A DNA stretch of 41,632 nt from Shewanella colwelliana ATCC 39565. GTDB taxonomy: Bacteria; Pseudomonadota; Gammaproteobacteria; Enterobacterales; Shewanellaceae. The stretch covers positions 2,730 to 44,361 of the forward strand of contig NZ_KI912480.1 of assembly GCF_000518705.1 (NCBI RefSeq), in the 5' to 3' direction. Under the pieces are notes generated by a model, which had not been told where the DNA came from, ran no database searches, and saw only the letters and a list, made by a program, of their open reading frames with translations. Both the position numbers and the translations under genes were made by a program. Shown piece by piece: positions 23,749 through 32,816 of the stretch; the stretch's first letter is position 1, and every line of letters starts with the position of its first letter.

Positions 23749-26310
23749 CTATCGGCAACTGACCGTTGCAGCCTCAACCTCAGGCGGCACTATGGCAATA
23801 TTAGCGAGTCCGAGCGAAAGTTGCCCCTTAGTCTGCAAGGAAAAAGGTTTAATCACTCGGCTGAAATCAACACCTTTTTGTTCAAAGCAGCTAAGATCGA
23901 CCGTGACAGTTGACCATACCTTTACTGGTAAACTTGCTAAAGTGCTTGATACGTCGATACTCGTTGAGCAACTCGGTTCACAGTCCATGCTCAATACAAC
24001 CTTCTCGGTTTGTGGCTCGATTAACTGCACATCAAAGCTTAGTACAGACTGATTTTCGCTAAAGCCTCTTAAATCACGAGGAAAAGCACCAAAGATGGCA
24101 ACGTTGCCCTGGCCACTACCGTTAAAGGTAAATAGTCGAGCATCCTCTTGTACCTTCTTGTCGATAGTGCGCGTATAGACCACCGAGTTTTGTTGAATCG
24201 TCTCTCTGATCGCTTGATTATCACCACCAGCTCCAATCCCCATAATCCAAGGTTTAACCACTGTTCGCTCAAATAACCTTAACGCTGCCAACTCATGATG
24301 ATCACGCTGCACGGTTTCAGGTAAATCATTAGCTAGCTGACCAGCCTCGCCCGCATGCAAGCCAAAGCCGTAGGGCAGCAATGGCTGATAATCAGTATCA
24401 AAACGGTTCACCGCAGTTTGATTTGCGTGCGCTGGCCATGAGAAAGAAAGCTTGCCTGTAAAGTCGTGTTGTACCTTATCCTGCGCGTCTCGCAGCAGTA
24501 CTTGCGCGATACCATCGCCCTCTGACCCCGGTAACCAAGCCGCCACAAAGGCGTCTGATGCATTCAGTTCAGGGTTGACCCACATTGGTCGGCCACTAAT
24601 AAACACTGAGACCACAGGGATACCTTGAGACTTCAACGATTGAAGCAGCGCTAAATCACGTTTATCACCTCGTTGATATTCCAAGTCGTCGAGATCGCCA
24701 TTACCCTCGGCGTATGGCTCTTCACCAAAAACAACAATGGCTACATCGGGTCTACTGTTGAAACGACCATCTTGGCTTAACTCAATTTCCCCTCCGGCAG
24801 CAACCACTTGCTCAGCCAATCCCGCATAGATCGAACGACCACCAGGAAAGTCAGCATTGGTGTTGTTTGTCCCTTGCCAAGTGATCGTCCAGCCACCTGA
24901 TTGTTTGCCGATATTGTCGGCCGCATCGCCAGTCACTAATATTTTTTGCTTAGGCGATAGAGGTAAAATTCCCTGAGTATTTTTTAATAGCACCAGTGAC
25001 TCTCTCACCGCTTGCCTAGCAATATCTCTATGTGCTTTTGAACCAATCAACTGCGTTTTACCCGCAAGTGGACGGTTCTTTGGACTTGGTTTCTCAAATA
25101 AGCCTGCACGTAGCTTTACCCGTAATATCCGACTAACCGCGTCGTCAATACGACTCATAGGGATCTCACCTGATTTAGCCTGAGCTAAGGTATTTTCATA
25201 TAAGGGTTTCCACGCTGAGGTGGGTACCATATAGATATCAAGTCCTGCATTCGCCGCACGAGCACAGCTTTCATTGCTACAGCCATCAACTTGTCCGTGG
25301 CCATTCCAATCACCAACCACTAAACCATCAAATCCCATCTGCTGTTTTAACACTTGTGTCATGAGGTACTCGTCACCGTGGATTTTCTCACCGTTCCAGC
25401 TGTTAAATGACGCCATCACAGTTTGGGCACCAGCCGTTAACCCACCAACATAGCCCTGAGCATGAAGTTCAAATAATGCCTGCTCAGAGGCGGTGTTATC
25501 GCCCTGATCGACTCCACCTTCTGTGCCACCATCGCCAAGAAAATGCTTCACCGTCGAGATGACATGTTGTTCATCTAGAAAGGTCTCACCGACCTTGCCC
25601 TGCAGTCCGGTTACAATAGCGGCAGAGTAAGCTTTCACTATGTCAGGATCTTCCGAATACCCTTCATAGGTTCGCCCCCATCGGTCGTCACGCACCACAG
25701 CAACCGTTGGTGCAAAAACCCAGTCAATCCCCGTGACCATCACTTCCCTTGCTGTGACTGCAGCCACCTGCTCTATTAACTGCGGATTATTAGCAGCGCC
25801 TAGCCCAATATTATGTGGAAACAAGGTCGCACCGATCACGTTATTGTGACCATGTACGGCATCAGTCCCCCACATTGTTGGAATACTAGAACCGTCTAGC
25901 GAATCATCAACAGAAGCTTGATACATGGACTCAGCCAAAGCTATCCAATCGGCAGGCGTGGCATGCTTATCATTATTCGGAAACGCCCCGCCACCATTAA
26001 GGTAAGAACCAAAGCCATAACGACGCATGTCTTCGACGGTAATATCTCTAATCTCAGGTTGGATCATCTGGGCAATTTTTTGCTCTAAAGTCATCTGCTG
26101 CAACATTGTGGTGACGCGTTGCTCAATGTCACTTTTTTTACCCAAAGGCAAGCTAAGTTTCGGCCAAATGAGGCTAGCATCACGTGACAGACTGTCCCCA
26201 ATAGATACAACACTGTCGTTATCGGAAACGGCATTAATATTGTCAGTTGAACACGCTGACACCGCGACAGCGAGAGTCAACGGCAACGCAATTTTTGAAC
26301 CATGAAACAT
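23749..26310 (-). CDS. GH3 exo-beta-glucanase/beta-glucosidase lipoprotein (ExoP type)
   Basis: 853-aa family 3 glycoside hydrolase resembling the marine exo-1,3/1,4-beta-glucanase ExoP of Pseudoalteromonas. The signal ends in a lipobox-like AVSAC (Cys20), so it is probably membrane-anchored. Domain 1 carries GTDAVHGHNNV, KHFLGDGGTEGG (Lys255-His256) and the nucleophile Asp334 in LVVGDWNGH. Domain 2 has the acid/base region VVFGEEPYAEGNGD. A C-terminal beta-rich domain (about 690-850) resembles the ExoP C-terminal galactose-binding-like domain. AAGGA lies eight bases before the ATG. It sits 37 bases after the MFS permease gene and likely releases glucose in the periplasm for it. Confidence 0.93.
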   Translation of the reverse strand: MFHGSKIALPLTLAVAVSACSTDNINAVSDNDSVVSIGDSLSRDASLIWPKLSLPLGKKSDIEQRVTTMLQQMTLEQKIAQMIQPEIRDITVEDMRRYGFGSYLNGGGAFPNNDKHATPADWIALAESMYQASVDDSLDGSSIPTMWGTDAVHGHNNVIGATLFPHNIGLGAANNPQLIEQVAAVTAREVMVTGIDWVFAPTVAVVRDDRWGRTYEGYSEDPDIVKAYSAAIVTGLQGKVGETFLDEQHVISTVKHFLGDGGTEGGVDQGDNTASEQALFELHAQGYVGGLTAGAQTVMASFNSWNGEKIHGDEYLMTQVLKQQMGFDGLVVGDWNGHGQVDGCSNESCARAANAGLDIYMVPTSAWKPLYENTLAQAKSGEIPMSRIDDAVSRILRVKLRAGLFEKPSPKNRPLAGKTQLIGSKAHRDIARQAVRESLVLLKNTQGILPLSPKQKILVTGDAADNIGKQSGGWTITWQGTNNTNADFPGGRSIYAGLAEQVVAAGGEIELSQDGRFNSRPDVAIVVFGEEPYAEGNGDLDDLEYQRGDKRDLALLQSLKSQGIPVVSVFISGRPMWVNPELNASDAFVAAWLPGSEGDGIAQVLLRDAQDKVQHDFTGKLSFSWPAHANQTAVNRFDTDYQPLLPYGFGLHAGEAGQLANDLPETVQRDHHELAALRLFERTVVKPWIMGIGAGGDNQAIRETIQQNSVVYTRTIDKKVQEDARLFTFNGSGQGNVAIFGAFPRDLRGFSENQSVLSFDVQLIEPQTEKVVLSMDCEPSCSTSIDVSSTLASLPVKVWSTVTVDLSCFEQKGVDFSRVIKPFSLQTKGQLSLGLANIAIVPPEVEAATVSCR

Positions 26311-26347
26311 ATGAAAAGTCCTTAATTGTCTTTATTTAATCAACCAA

Positions 26348-27625
26348 TTAAACGGCTGGGTAGCTGCCTTTAACGCCATAAAAAACAATATAGCTGTAGC
26401 AAAGCACGGGAAGAATAAAGGCGACCTGAATACCTAGACTATCGGCCATAACACCTTGTAAAAGAGGGACAATTGCGCCACCAACAATAGCTAGGCATAA
26501 CCAGCCAGATCCTTGAGAGGTGTGCGGGCCTAACTTTTGCAGCGCCAAACTAAAGATAGTTGGGAACATAATAGAATTAAATAAGCCCACTGCAAGAATC
26601 GACCACATCGCTATTTGTCCACTACTTACCATCGCCAAGGTTACCAGTAAGCCTGCCACCAAAGCATTGAACCCAAGTACCTTGCCTGCTGCAATTTTTT
26701 GCATCACTGCAGAGCCTACAAAGCGCCCAATCATTGCCCCGCCCCAATAATAGGTTATATATTTAGCAGCATCGGCTTCCTCTAGCCCAGCGATATGAGG
26801 TTCTCCAAGAAAATTAACTAAGAAGCTACCGATTGACACCTCTGCACCAACATAAAGAAAAATCGCGACGGTGCCCATTGCCAAATGACGATGCTGTAAC
26901 GCACTGGTTTTCCCTAAATGCTCTACCATATCCCTGTCATCACCACTGGCGTGCTCCGCTATAACGGGTAATTTCAACTGATAAAAAATAACGGCCAGCA
27001 TCGCTAGCATGGCAGACAACATTAGATATGGCAGCTTTACCTGCTCAGCTTCAGCTTGTGCATGGCTTAAATCACTGCCTGCACCCGCGGCCACGGAGAG
27101 AATTAACACAGCACCAAAATAGGGAGCGACAGTCGTACCCAATGCATTAAATGCTTGCGTCAAATTTAATCGGCTTGAAGCGGTCTCAGCACTTCCTAGG
27201 GCGTTGACATAAGGGTTGGCCGCCACTTGTAATACGGTGATTCCAGATGCCAACACGAATAAAGCCGCTAAAAACAGACTATAAATAGCTTGGTCAGCAG
27301 CGGGATAAAAAAGCGCACACCCTGCGCTAGCGATAAGTAACCCCGTCACAATACCTTTTTGATAACCCAGTTTTTTTACCATCTTCCCCGCAGGAATCGA
27401 CACTAAAAAGTAGGCGCCAAAGAAGCAGAACTGTATTAGCATCGCTTCGGTATAACTCAATGAAAAAACAGCTTTAAGGTGAGGAATGAGAATATCATTT
27501 AAACAGGTAATGAATCCCCACATAAAAAATAGAGATGTTAAAGAAACCAGCGCAAATCGATGCCCCTCCCCCTTGCTTGCAGCCAACCCTGCACGACTAT
27601 CCGACATCATTGGTGAACCAGCCAT
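26348..27625 (-). CDS. MFS hexose permease, FucP/GluP type
   Basis: 425-aa permease of the fucose:H+ symporter branch of the MFS, which includes bacterial glucose/galactose transporters. I start at ATG 27625, five bases after AGAGG. Family marks are SLFFMWGFITCLNDILIPHLK in segment 1, FFGAYFLVSIPAG in segment 2 and VLQVAANPYVNALG in segment 4, which is characteristic of GluP-like proteins. As first gene of the minus-strand group with GH3 and GH16, and behind a LacI-type operator, it most likely imports glucose released in the periplasm. Substrate is inferred from family and context. Confidence 0.9.
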   Translation of the reverse strand: MAGSPMMSDSRAGLAASKGEGHRFALVSLTSLFFMWGFITCLNDILIPHLKAVFSLSYTEAMLIQFCFFGAYFLVSIPAGKMVKKLGYQKGIVTGLLIASAGCALFYPAADQAIYSLFLAALFVLASGITVLQVAANPYVNALGSAETASSRLNLTQAFNALGTTVAPYFGAVLILSVAAGAGSDLSHAQAEAEQVKLPYLMLSAMLAMLAVIFYQLKLPVIAEHASGDDRDMVEHLGKTSALQHRHLAMGTVAIFLYVGAEVSIGSFLVNFLGEPHIAGLEEADAAKYITYYWGGAMIGRFVGSAVMQKIAAGKVLGFNALVAGLLVTLAMVSSGQIAMWSILAVGLFNSIMFPTIFSLALQKLGPHTSQGSGWLCLAIVGGAIVPLLQGVMADSLGIQVAFILPVLCYSYIVFYGVKGSYPAV

Positions 27626-27764
27626 AATTACCTCTATTTCATTATTATTGTTAAACGACACCGACTCTTTCCTAAGAACAAAGGCTTACTTACCACTACA
27701 GTTGCATTGATGATTCATACATCGTCCTAATAAATTGACCTTTATTATTTTAGGTTTTAGCCAC

Positions 27765-27780
27765 ATGTAAGCGCTTTCAT
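27765..27780. promoter_or_regulatory. LacI-type operator of the permease-GH3-GH16 group
   Basis: ATGTAAGCGCTTTCAT is a near palindrome centred on GCGC, the usual LacI-family core. On the minus strand it starts right at a good -10 (TATAAA, 27785-27780), with TTGTGT 16 bases further upstream as -35 (27807-27802). A repressor here would cover the transcription start of the permease gene. Confidence 0.8.
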
Positions 27781-27825
27781 TTATAACATAATAACAACGA
27801 AACACAACCATGGCGACAACATTTG

Positions 27826-27839
27826 TGTAAGCGCTTACA
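27826..27839. promoter_or_regulatory. LacI-type operator of the GH1-GPH-lacI group
   Basis: TGTAAGCGCTTACA is a perfect 14-base palindrome. On the plus strand an extended -10 (TGGTATGAT, 27846-27854) follows, so the operator covers the -35 region. It lies 61 bases from the other operator in the same 404-base divergent region, which could allow looping. That region holds no credible gene; the rest is AT-rich leader before the GH1 start. Confidence 0.8.
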
Positions 27840-28029
27840 GAATGGTGGTATGATGACCAAACCGATGAGTATTTAGTCCCATAGTCAACGCCAAATACCA
27901 TCATGGCGATACAGTATTTTAAGTTACTAATCGCTTTGGCTAAGCAACTAATTGTGTCGGTGCTTATGAGTCCATGTGCTATCGGCACCAACAAAAAAAG
28001 AATTTTTTAAGGGATTGATATAGATTGTT

Positions 28030-29358
28030 ATGAACATTTTGCTGCCAGATAACTCACCTATGTTAACACCAGAATTTACCTATGGTGTTGCAACCGCTTC
28101 TTTTCAAATAGAGGGGGCCGCACACAATCGTCTTCCCTCCATTTGGGATACATTTTGCAATACCCCTAATAAGATTCGTGATGGTTCAAATGGCGAAATA
28201 GCATGTAACCATTTTCATCTATGGCAGCAAGATATCGATCTGATTGATTCACTAGAAGTTGATGCCTATCGCCTATCGATCTCTTGGCCGCGAGTGATGA
28301 CCCTATCCGGTGAACTCAATCCAAGCGGGGTCGATTTCTATATACAGATACTCGATAGGTTGATCGCCAAAGGCATTAAACCTTACATCACACTTTATCA
28401 TTGGGATCTGCCCCAGTACTTAGAAGACCGTGGTGGCTGGCTAAACCGGGATACCGCTTTTCAGTTTCAACACTACGCTAATCTTATCTCTAAGGCTTTT
28501 GGCGATAGAGTCTTTGCCTATGCAACCTTAAACGAGCCATTTTGCAGTGCCTATTTAGGCTATGAAGCAGGTATTCATGCCCCAGGTATTCAAGGTAAGC
28601 AATTCGGTAAAAAAGCCGCGCACCACCTGTTGTTAGCCCATGGTTTAGCACTAGAGGTATTACGAAAAAATGCCCCAAATGCCCAACATGGCATAGTATT
28701 AAATTTTACCCCTTGTTATGCAGAAACTGACAACCTCAAAGATAGAGAAGCGGCCAAACTGGCTGATGATCATTTTAATCAGTGGTATATCAAGCCTATT
28801 TTCGATGGTGCCTACCCAGATCTACTTGCCGCACTACCTTCAGATGAATGCCCCGACATCCAAGAGGGTGACTTGGCAATCATTTCAGCCCCAATCGATT
28901 ACCTTGGTATTAACTTTTATACCCGCGCTATCTATCGCAGCGACCCGCTGGCAGGGTTTCAAGATGTGCCGCCAAAGGATGTGCCTGTTACTGATATGGG
29001 GTGGGAGATCTACCCTAAGGCTTTTAGCGACCTACTGATCTCTCTTAACCAAAAATACCGCCTACCGCCAATATTTATCACCGAGAATGGCGCGGCCATG
29101 GTTGATAAACTGGTTGATGGTAAAGTCAATGATGATGAAAGAGTCGCTTATTACAATGACCACCTTAATGCCGTCAATAACGCCATTAGCGCCGGCGTTG
29201 ATATTCGCGGCTATTTTGCCTGGAGCCTAATGGACAACTTTGAGTGGGCTGAAGGCTACCTGAAACGATTTGGTATCGTTTACGTTGATTACAACACCCA
29301 AGAAAGAATAATCAAAGCCAGTGGCAATGCATATAAGGCACTGATTAGTAATAGATAA
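28030..29358 (+). CDS. GH1 beta-glucosidase
   Basis: 442-aa family 1 glycoside hydrolase without signal peptide, so cytoplasmic. The N-terminus FTYGVATASFQIEGA is the family signature. The acid/base is Glu169 in TLNEP, the nucleophile Glu352 in ITENGAA; DAYRLSISWPR and FAWSLMDNFEW complete the active site. It should release glucose from short beta-glucosides brought in by the GPH symporter two genes on. ATG 28030 is the first start after an in-frame stop; the ribosome site is poor (GGGA 15 bases upstream). Confidence 0.94.
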   Translation: MNILLPDNSPMLTPEFTYGVATASFQIEGAAHNRLPSIWDTFCNTPNKIRDGSNGEIACNHFHLWQQDIDLIDSLEVDAYRLSISWPRVMTLSGELNPSGVDFYIQILDRLIAKGIKPYITLYHWDLPQYLEDRGGWLNRDTAFQFQHYANLISKAFGDRVFAYATLNEPFCSAYLGYEAGIHAPGIQGKQFGKKAAHHLLLAHGLALEVLRKNAPNAQHGIVLNFTPCYAETDNLKDREAAKLADDHFNQWYIKPIFDGAYPDLLAALPSDECPDIQEGDLAIISAPIDYLGINFYTRAIYRSDPLAGFQDVPPKDVPVTDMGWEIYPKAFSDLLISLNQKYRLPPIFITENGAAMVDKLVDGKVNDDERVAYYNDHLNAVNNAISAGVDIRGYFAWSLMDNFEWAEGYLKRFGIVYVDYNTQERIIKASGNAYKALISNR

Positions 29359-29489
29359 AAATAAGTCACCATCCATGGATAACGAGAATCGACAACGATT
29401 AAGGCCGTTCTTTGAGATATCGCTTCGCTGTGTGGTGCACAATTTGTCCGCTTCTATGAAGAGAGCATGCCGTTTCAAACAAAAATGAG

Positions 29490-29501
29490 TGAAAGCTTTC
29501 A
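29490..29501. promoter_or_regulatory. TGAAAGCTTTCA palindrome upstream of GPH symporter
   Basis: A perfect 12-base palindrome in the 220-base gap between the GH1 and symporter genes. It resembles the arms of the LacI operators nearby (TGAAAGCG) but lacks the central CG, so binding by the same protein is doubtful. No other feature is evident in this gap. Confidence 0.3.
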
Positions 29502-29578
29502 ACCCAGCACAGATAACATGGAGTCAGCCCTATCATGAACAATAATAAAAAATATCGTGTAAGCAGGGGTAATGTAAG

Positions 29579-30913
29579 ATGTCAGTGATCGCTATAAAAG
29601 AAAAAATTGCATATGGTTTAGGTGACACCGCAAGCAATATCATTTTTCAAACCGTAATGATGTTTCTCCTCATTTTTTATACTGATGTCGTTGGTCTATC
29701 GCCTGCAACGGTCGGAACCCTGTTTTTGGTTGTCAGAGTATTTGATGCTATCACAGATCCATTAATGGGCTCTCTTGCCGACAGAACACATACTCGTTGG
29801 GGGCAGTTTCGCCCCTATCTACTCTGGTTAGCTATCCCCTTTGGGCTTATCAGTGTGTTGGCCTTTACTACACCAGACCTTAGTGACACTAGTAAACTCA
29901 TTTTTGCCTTTGTTACTTACACGCTATTGATGATTGCCTACACTGCCATCAACATCCCCTATTGCGCCTTAGGTGGGGTACTCACCGCAAATCCTAAAGA
30001 GCGTGTCTCGATTCAATCTTACCGCTTTGTCTGTGCCATGCTTGGTGGCGTCATCGTAGCATCATGTACCATGCCACTGGTGGAATGGTTTGGTAATGGC
30101 GATACAGCAAAAGGTTATCAACTCACCATGGCCGCGATGAGTTTAGGTGGTGTGGTCTTATTTCTGCTCTGTTTTGCTGGAACCAAAGAACGAGTTCACA
30201 CCAATAAAACCCAGAAAACACCATTTTTAGAGGGGGTACGCCACCTCTGGAATAACGACCAAGCTCGTTTATTGTGCATGTCAGGTCTATTCTTATTAAC
30301 TGGCCAGGTATTGAGGATCACATTAGCTGTTTATTATGTGAAGTACTTTTTACAGCGCGAAGATTTAATTACAGCCTTTATGACCACAGGTATGGTGGGC
30401 AGTATGTTAGGCTGTGCGCTCGCACAAAAATTGGCACAACATATCTGTAAAGTTAAGGCCTATATTGGGTTGCAGATCATTGCCGCCATCATCTGTGCAG
30501 TGAGCTTTTTCATTCAGGCAGAGCAAATAATCATTGCCTTCGTCGCCTTCTTCCTTTGGAAGTTTTTCCTTGGTATGGCCAGCCCATTACTTTGGGCGAA
30601 AATGGCTGATACAATTGACTATGGTCAGTGGAAAACCGGGACCCGTGTGACCGGCATGGTTTATTCTACGGTGATATTTTTTATTAAATTGGGCATTGCA
30701 CTCGGTGGTGCTATCGCAGGGTGGGCATTAGCGTATTACGGCTATGTTTCTGACGCCGCGCAAACTAACACCACTAAAGAGGGGATCTTACTCTCATTTA
30801 CTCTCTATCCGGCTATCGGCTCACTCATTGTCGCAGGTATCATGCGCTGGTATATTTTGGACGACAACCGAGTCGCACAAATACAACAGGAGTTACAACC
30901 TGCTACCAACTGA
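29579..30913 (+). CDS. GPH-family sugar:cation symporter
   Basis: 444-aa MelB-like transporter of the glycoside-pentoside-hexuronide family, 12 membrane segments. Family marks are IAYGLGDTASNIIFQ at the N-terminus, FDAITDPLMGSLADRTHTRWGQFRPYLLW (shown at about residues 56-84) with the Asp pair that binds the cation, and the late stretch KMADTIDYGQWKTGTR. In this context it should import beta-glucosides or short beta-1,3-glucan oligosaccharides for the GH1 enzyme. An AGGGG ribosome site precedes ATG 29579. It lies between GH1 and lacI on the same strand; the sugar is inferred. Confidence 0.92.
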   Translation: MSVIAIKEKIAYGLGDTASNIIFQTVMMFLLIFYTDVVGLSPATVGTLFLVVRVFDAITDPLMGSLADRTHTRWGQFRPYLLWLAIPFGLISVLAFTTPDLSDTSKLIFAFVTYTLLMIAYTAINIPYCALGGVLTANPKERVSIQSYRFVCAMLGGVIVASCTMPLVEWFGNGDTAKGYQLTMAAMSLGGVVLFLLCFAGTKERVHTNKTQKTPFLEGVRHLWNNDQARLLCMSGLFLLTGQVLRITLAVYYVKYFLQREDLITAFMTTGMVGSMLGCALAQKLAQHICKVKAYIGLQIIAAIICAVSFFIQAEQIIIAFVAFFLWKFFLGMASPLLWAKMADTIDYGQWKTGTRVTGMVYSTVIFFIKLGIALGGAIAGWALAYYGYVSDAAQTNTTKEGILLSFTLYPAIGSLIVAGIMRWYILDDNRVAQIQQELQPATN

Positions 30914-30950
30914 TTTGGTTTTCCTTTTGGTAGCAATGTAAAGGATTTTT

Positions 30951-31949
30951 ATGGCAACAATTTATGATGTATCAGTGCTCGCAGGCGTCTCTCTCGCCAC
31001 CGTCTCAAGGGTGATGAACAAAAATGCCAAGGTAAGCGAAAAAACAGCCCAAAAGGTGCAGGATGCAATGAAGCAGTTAGGCTACCGCCCTAACGCTATT
31101 GCACAATCCCTGGCTTCTAATCGCTCTAATAGTGTTGGTATCTTAGTTTCTGAGCTACATGGCCCTTTTTATGGTTCTATGATGAGTGGCATTGAAGCGG
31201 AATTAAGAACCGCTGAAAAACACGTCATTATCGCGGCAGGCCACAGCGAAGAAGCATTAGAAAAAGAAGGGATTGAGTTTCTCATTAGCCGCAGATGTGA
31301 TGCGCTCATTTTGCACGTTGAAGCCGTGTCTGATGAGTACTTAGTTGAACTGGTTAAGGGTGATATCCCTATCGTGCTCATCAATCGCTACATCGCAGAA
31401 ATTGCCGATCATTGTATTAGCCTCAATAACGAACTCGGTGGTTACTACGCCACTAAAGCCCTGTTAGAACAGGGTCACAGGCAGTTTGCTTATATATCTG
31501 GCCCTTCATGGAAAATGGATGCTCAAGAGCGTTTAAAAGGCCACCAACGCGCCCTAAAAGAGTTTAATGTCTCCTACAATGACGCATTAACCTATGAAGG
31601 TGACTATCAAGAAACCAGTGGCAGCCAAGGAACCAGCTACCTGCTTGAACAATCTCGACCTTTCACCGCACTCGTCTGTGCCAACGATGAGATGGCATTG
31701 GGAGCCATGACGGTGCTGCGAGAGAAAGGTATCAGGGTTCCTGATGACATCTCGCTTATGGGATTTGACAACATCTTTTTTTCGCAATTTATTCATCCTA
31801 AGTTGTCGACAGTGGATTACCCGATCAAACAGATGGGCAAGATGGCCGCGTGCTGGACACTGAAACACACCTTTAACCAAGCCGAGCATGATATCACTCA
31901 TATCTTTACCCCAAGCGTAGTGATTCGAGATTCTACTCAAGCCGTCTAA
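30951..31949 (+). CDS. LacI-family regulator of the glucan locus
   Basis: 332-aa repressor of the LacI/GalR family. The N-terminal helix-turn-helix and hinge are clear (TIYDVSVLAGVSLATVSRVM, then GYRPNAIAQSLASNRSN), and the periplasmic-binding-like effector domain follows with VGILVSELHGPFYG and LVCANDEMALGAM. AAGGA lies seven bases before the start. It is the third gene of the GH1-GPH group and so is under the operator at 27826, giving autoregulation. The GCGC-centred palindromes at 27765, 27826, 32351 and 40387 are its likely sites. A beta-glucoside regulator of this kind (BglR) has been proposed in Shewanella; equivalence is from memory. Confidence 0.92.
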   Translation: MATIYDVSVLAGVSLATVSRVMNKNAKVSEKTAQKVQDAMKQLGYRPNAIAQSLASNRSNSVGILVSELHGPFYGSMMSGIEAELRTAEKHVIIAAGHSEEALEKEGIEFLISRRCDALILHVEAVSDEYLVELVKGDIPIVLINRYIAEIADHCISLNNELGGYYATKALLEQGHRQFAYISGPSWKMDAQERLKGHQRALKEFNVSYNDALTYEGDYQETSGSQGTSYLLEQSRPFTALVCANDEMALGAMTVLREKGIRVPDDISLMGFDNIFFSQFIHPKLSTVDYPIKQMGKMAACWTLKHTFNQAEHDITHIFTPSVVIRDSTQAV

Positions 31950-32816
31950 TCGCAGCCCTAAATAGGTTATCGGCTATAAATAGGCTAGCGGTTAAATGTT
32001 AGATAAGTGCAGAAAGCCTAACAAAATAGTGGAACAGAGATAAACAGCGGACAAGGGCTTAAATGTATAGGCTAGCTTTCAGCCTTAACACTCGCAGCCA
32101 ATAATACAAAAGCTAAGCGGTAAAATGTGCAACACAAGAGTTATGGACAGGGATGTTCAGCAAGACAGGATAAAAGCCTAACATTAAAAAATTTGCTGCC
32201 CACTTTCCGTGTCAAACAGCATATCCAAAACTTTGGCTAATCTGATGGGGTCACCTTTGCAGCCTTCCGTAAAGAAACACCACCTAAATACCAAGATGCG
32301 ACCTTAATTAACATCTCGACAACTAGAGTATATGCCTATCGCCAACAAAATGAAAGCGCTTACAATCGGTTTTACTTCCCCACATCAAGGACAACAAAGT
32401 AGCCTAAAACCTGACCCTAAACTCTCATTCAGCGCTAACCGTTTTCAACAAGAATATCTGACCAATAATGAAACTGAACATAGAGGCAACAGAGTAGAAA
32501 CACACCTCCACTTCTTAGCGCAAGCCGCGCAGTAACGTGACGCTAATTCATAAGCTTAAGTCATCACCTTGGTAGATGTTCTCCAATACGGTCGTGCAGC
32601 AAATCGCCTACAAGCCTATTTCGTTCTCAGTTTGTTACTGCCAGCCTTGCTCACAACTTAACATATAACCCTATCCCACAGGATTACAACCAATATCAAA
32701 CCCAATAAAAACAAGCTAATAACAAACACCAGCGCTTCAGTCGCTATGACACTTATAGCCTTGTTATCTCGCCCAATGTCGCTAAAATGCGCGGCATAAA
32801 TCGTTAAGGGAATATC
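31950..32816. other. 867-base stretch without a credible gene
   Basis: No convincing coding frame. It holds an imperfect direct repeat of about 17 bases just after lacI (31960-31976 and 31978-31994, core AAATAGG-TA-CGG), an orphan LacI-type operator (32351-32364) and a short minus-strand frame that may be a gene remnant (32184-32303). A 67-codon plus-strand frame at 32332-32535 overlaps the operator and looks random. No clear intrinsic terminator follows lacI. The last 60 bases carry the ribosome site of the Wzi-like gene. Confidence 0.6.
32351..32364. promoter_or_regulatory. orphan LacI-type operator
   Basis: TGAAAGCGCTTACA combines the arms seen in the operators at 27765 and 27826. A possible plus-strand promoter precedes it (TTAACA, 15 bases, TATATG ending near 32334). 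The next gene downstream is the Wzi-like protein, 453 bases away; no gene starts on the minus strand here. Confidence 0.6.

Noticed and set aside
27686..27994. 102-codon minus-strand frame between the divergent glucan groups
   Set aside because: It runs across both operators and the inferred promoters, has no ribosome site and no protein-like pattern.
32332..32535. 67-codon frame in the gap upstream of the Wzi-like gene
   Set aside because: No ribosome site, random-looking composition, and it contains the LacI-type operator near its start.
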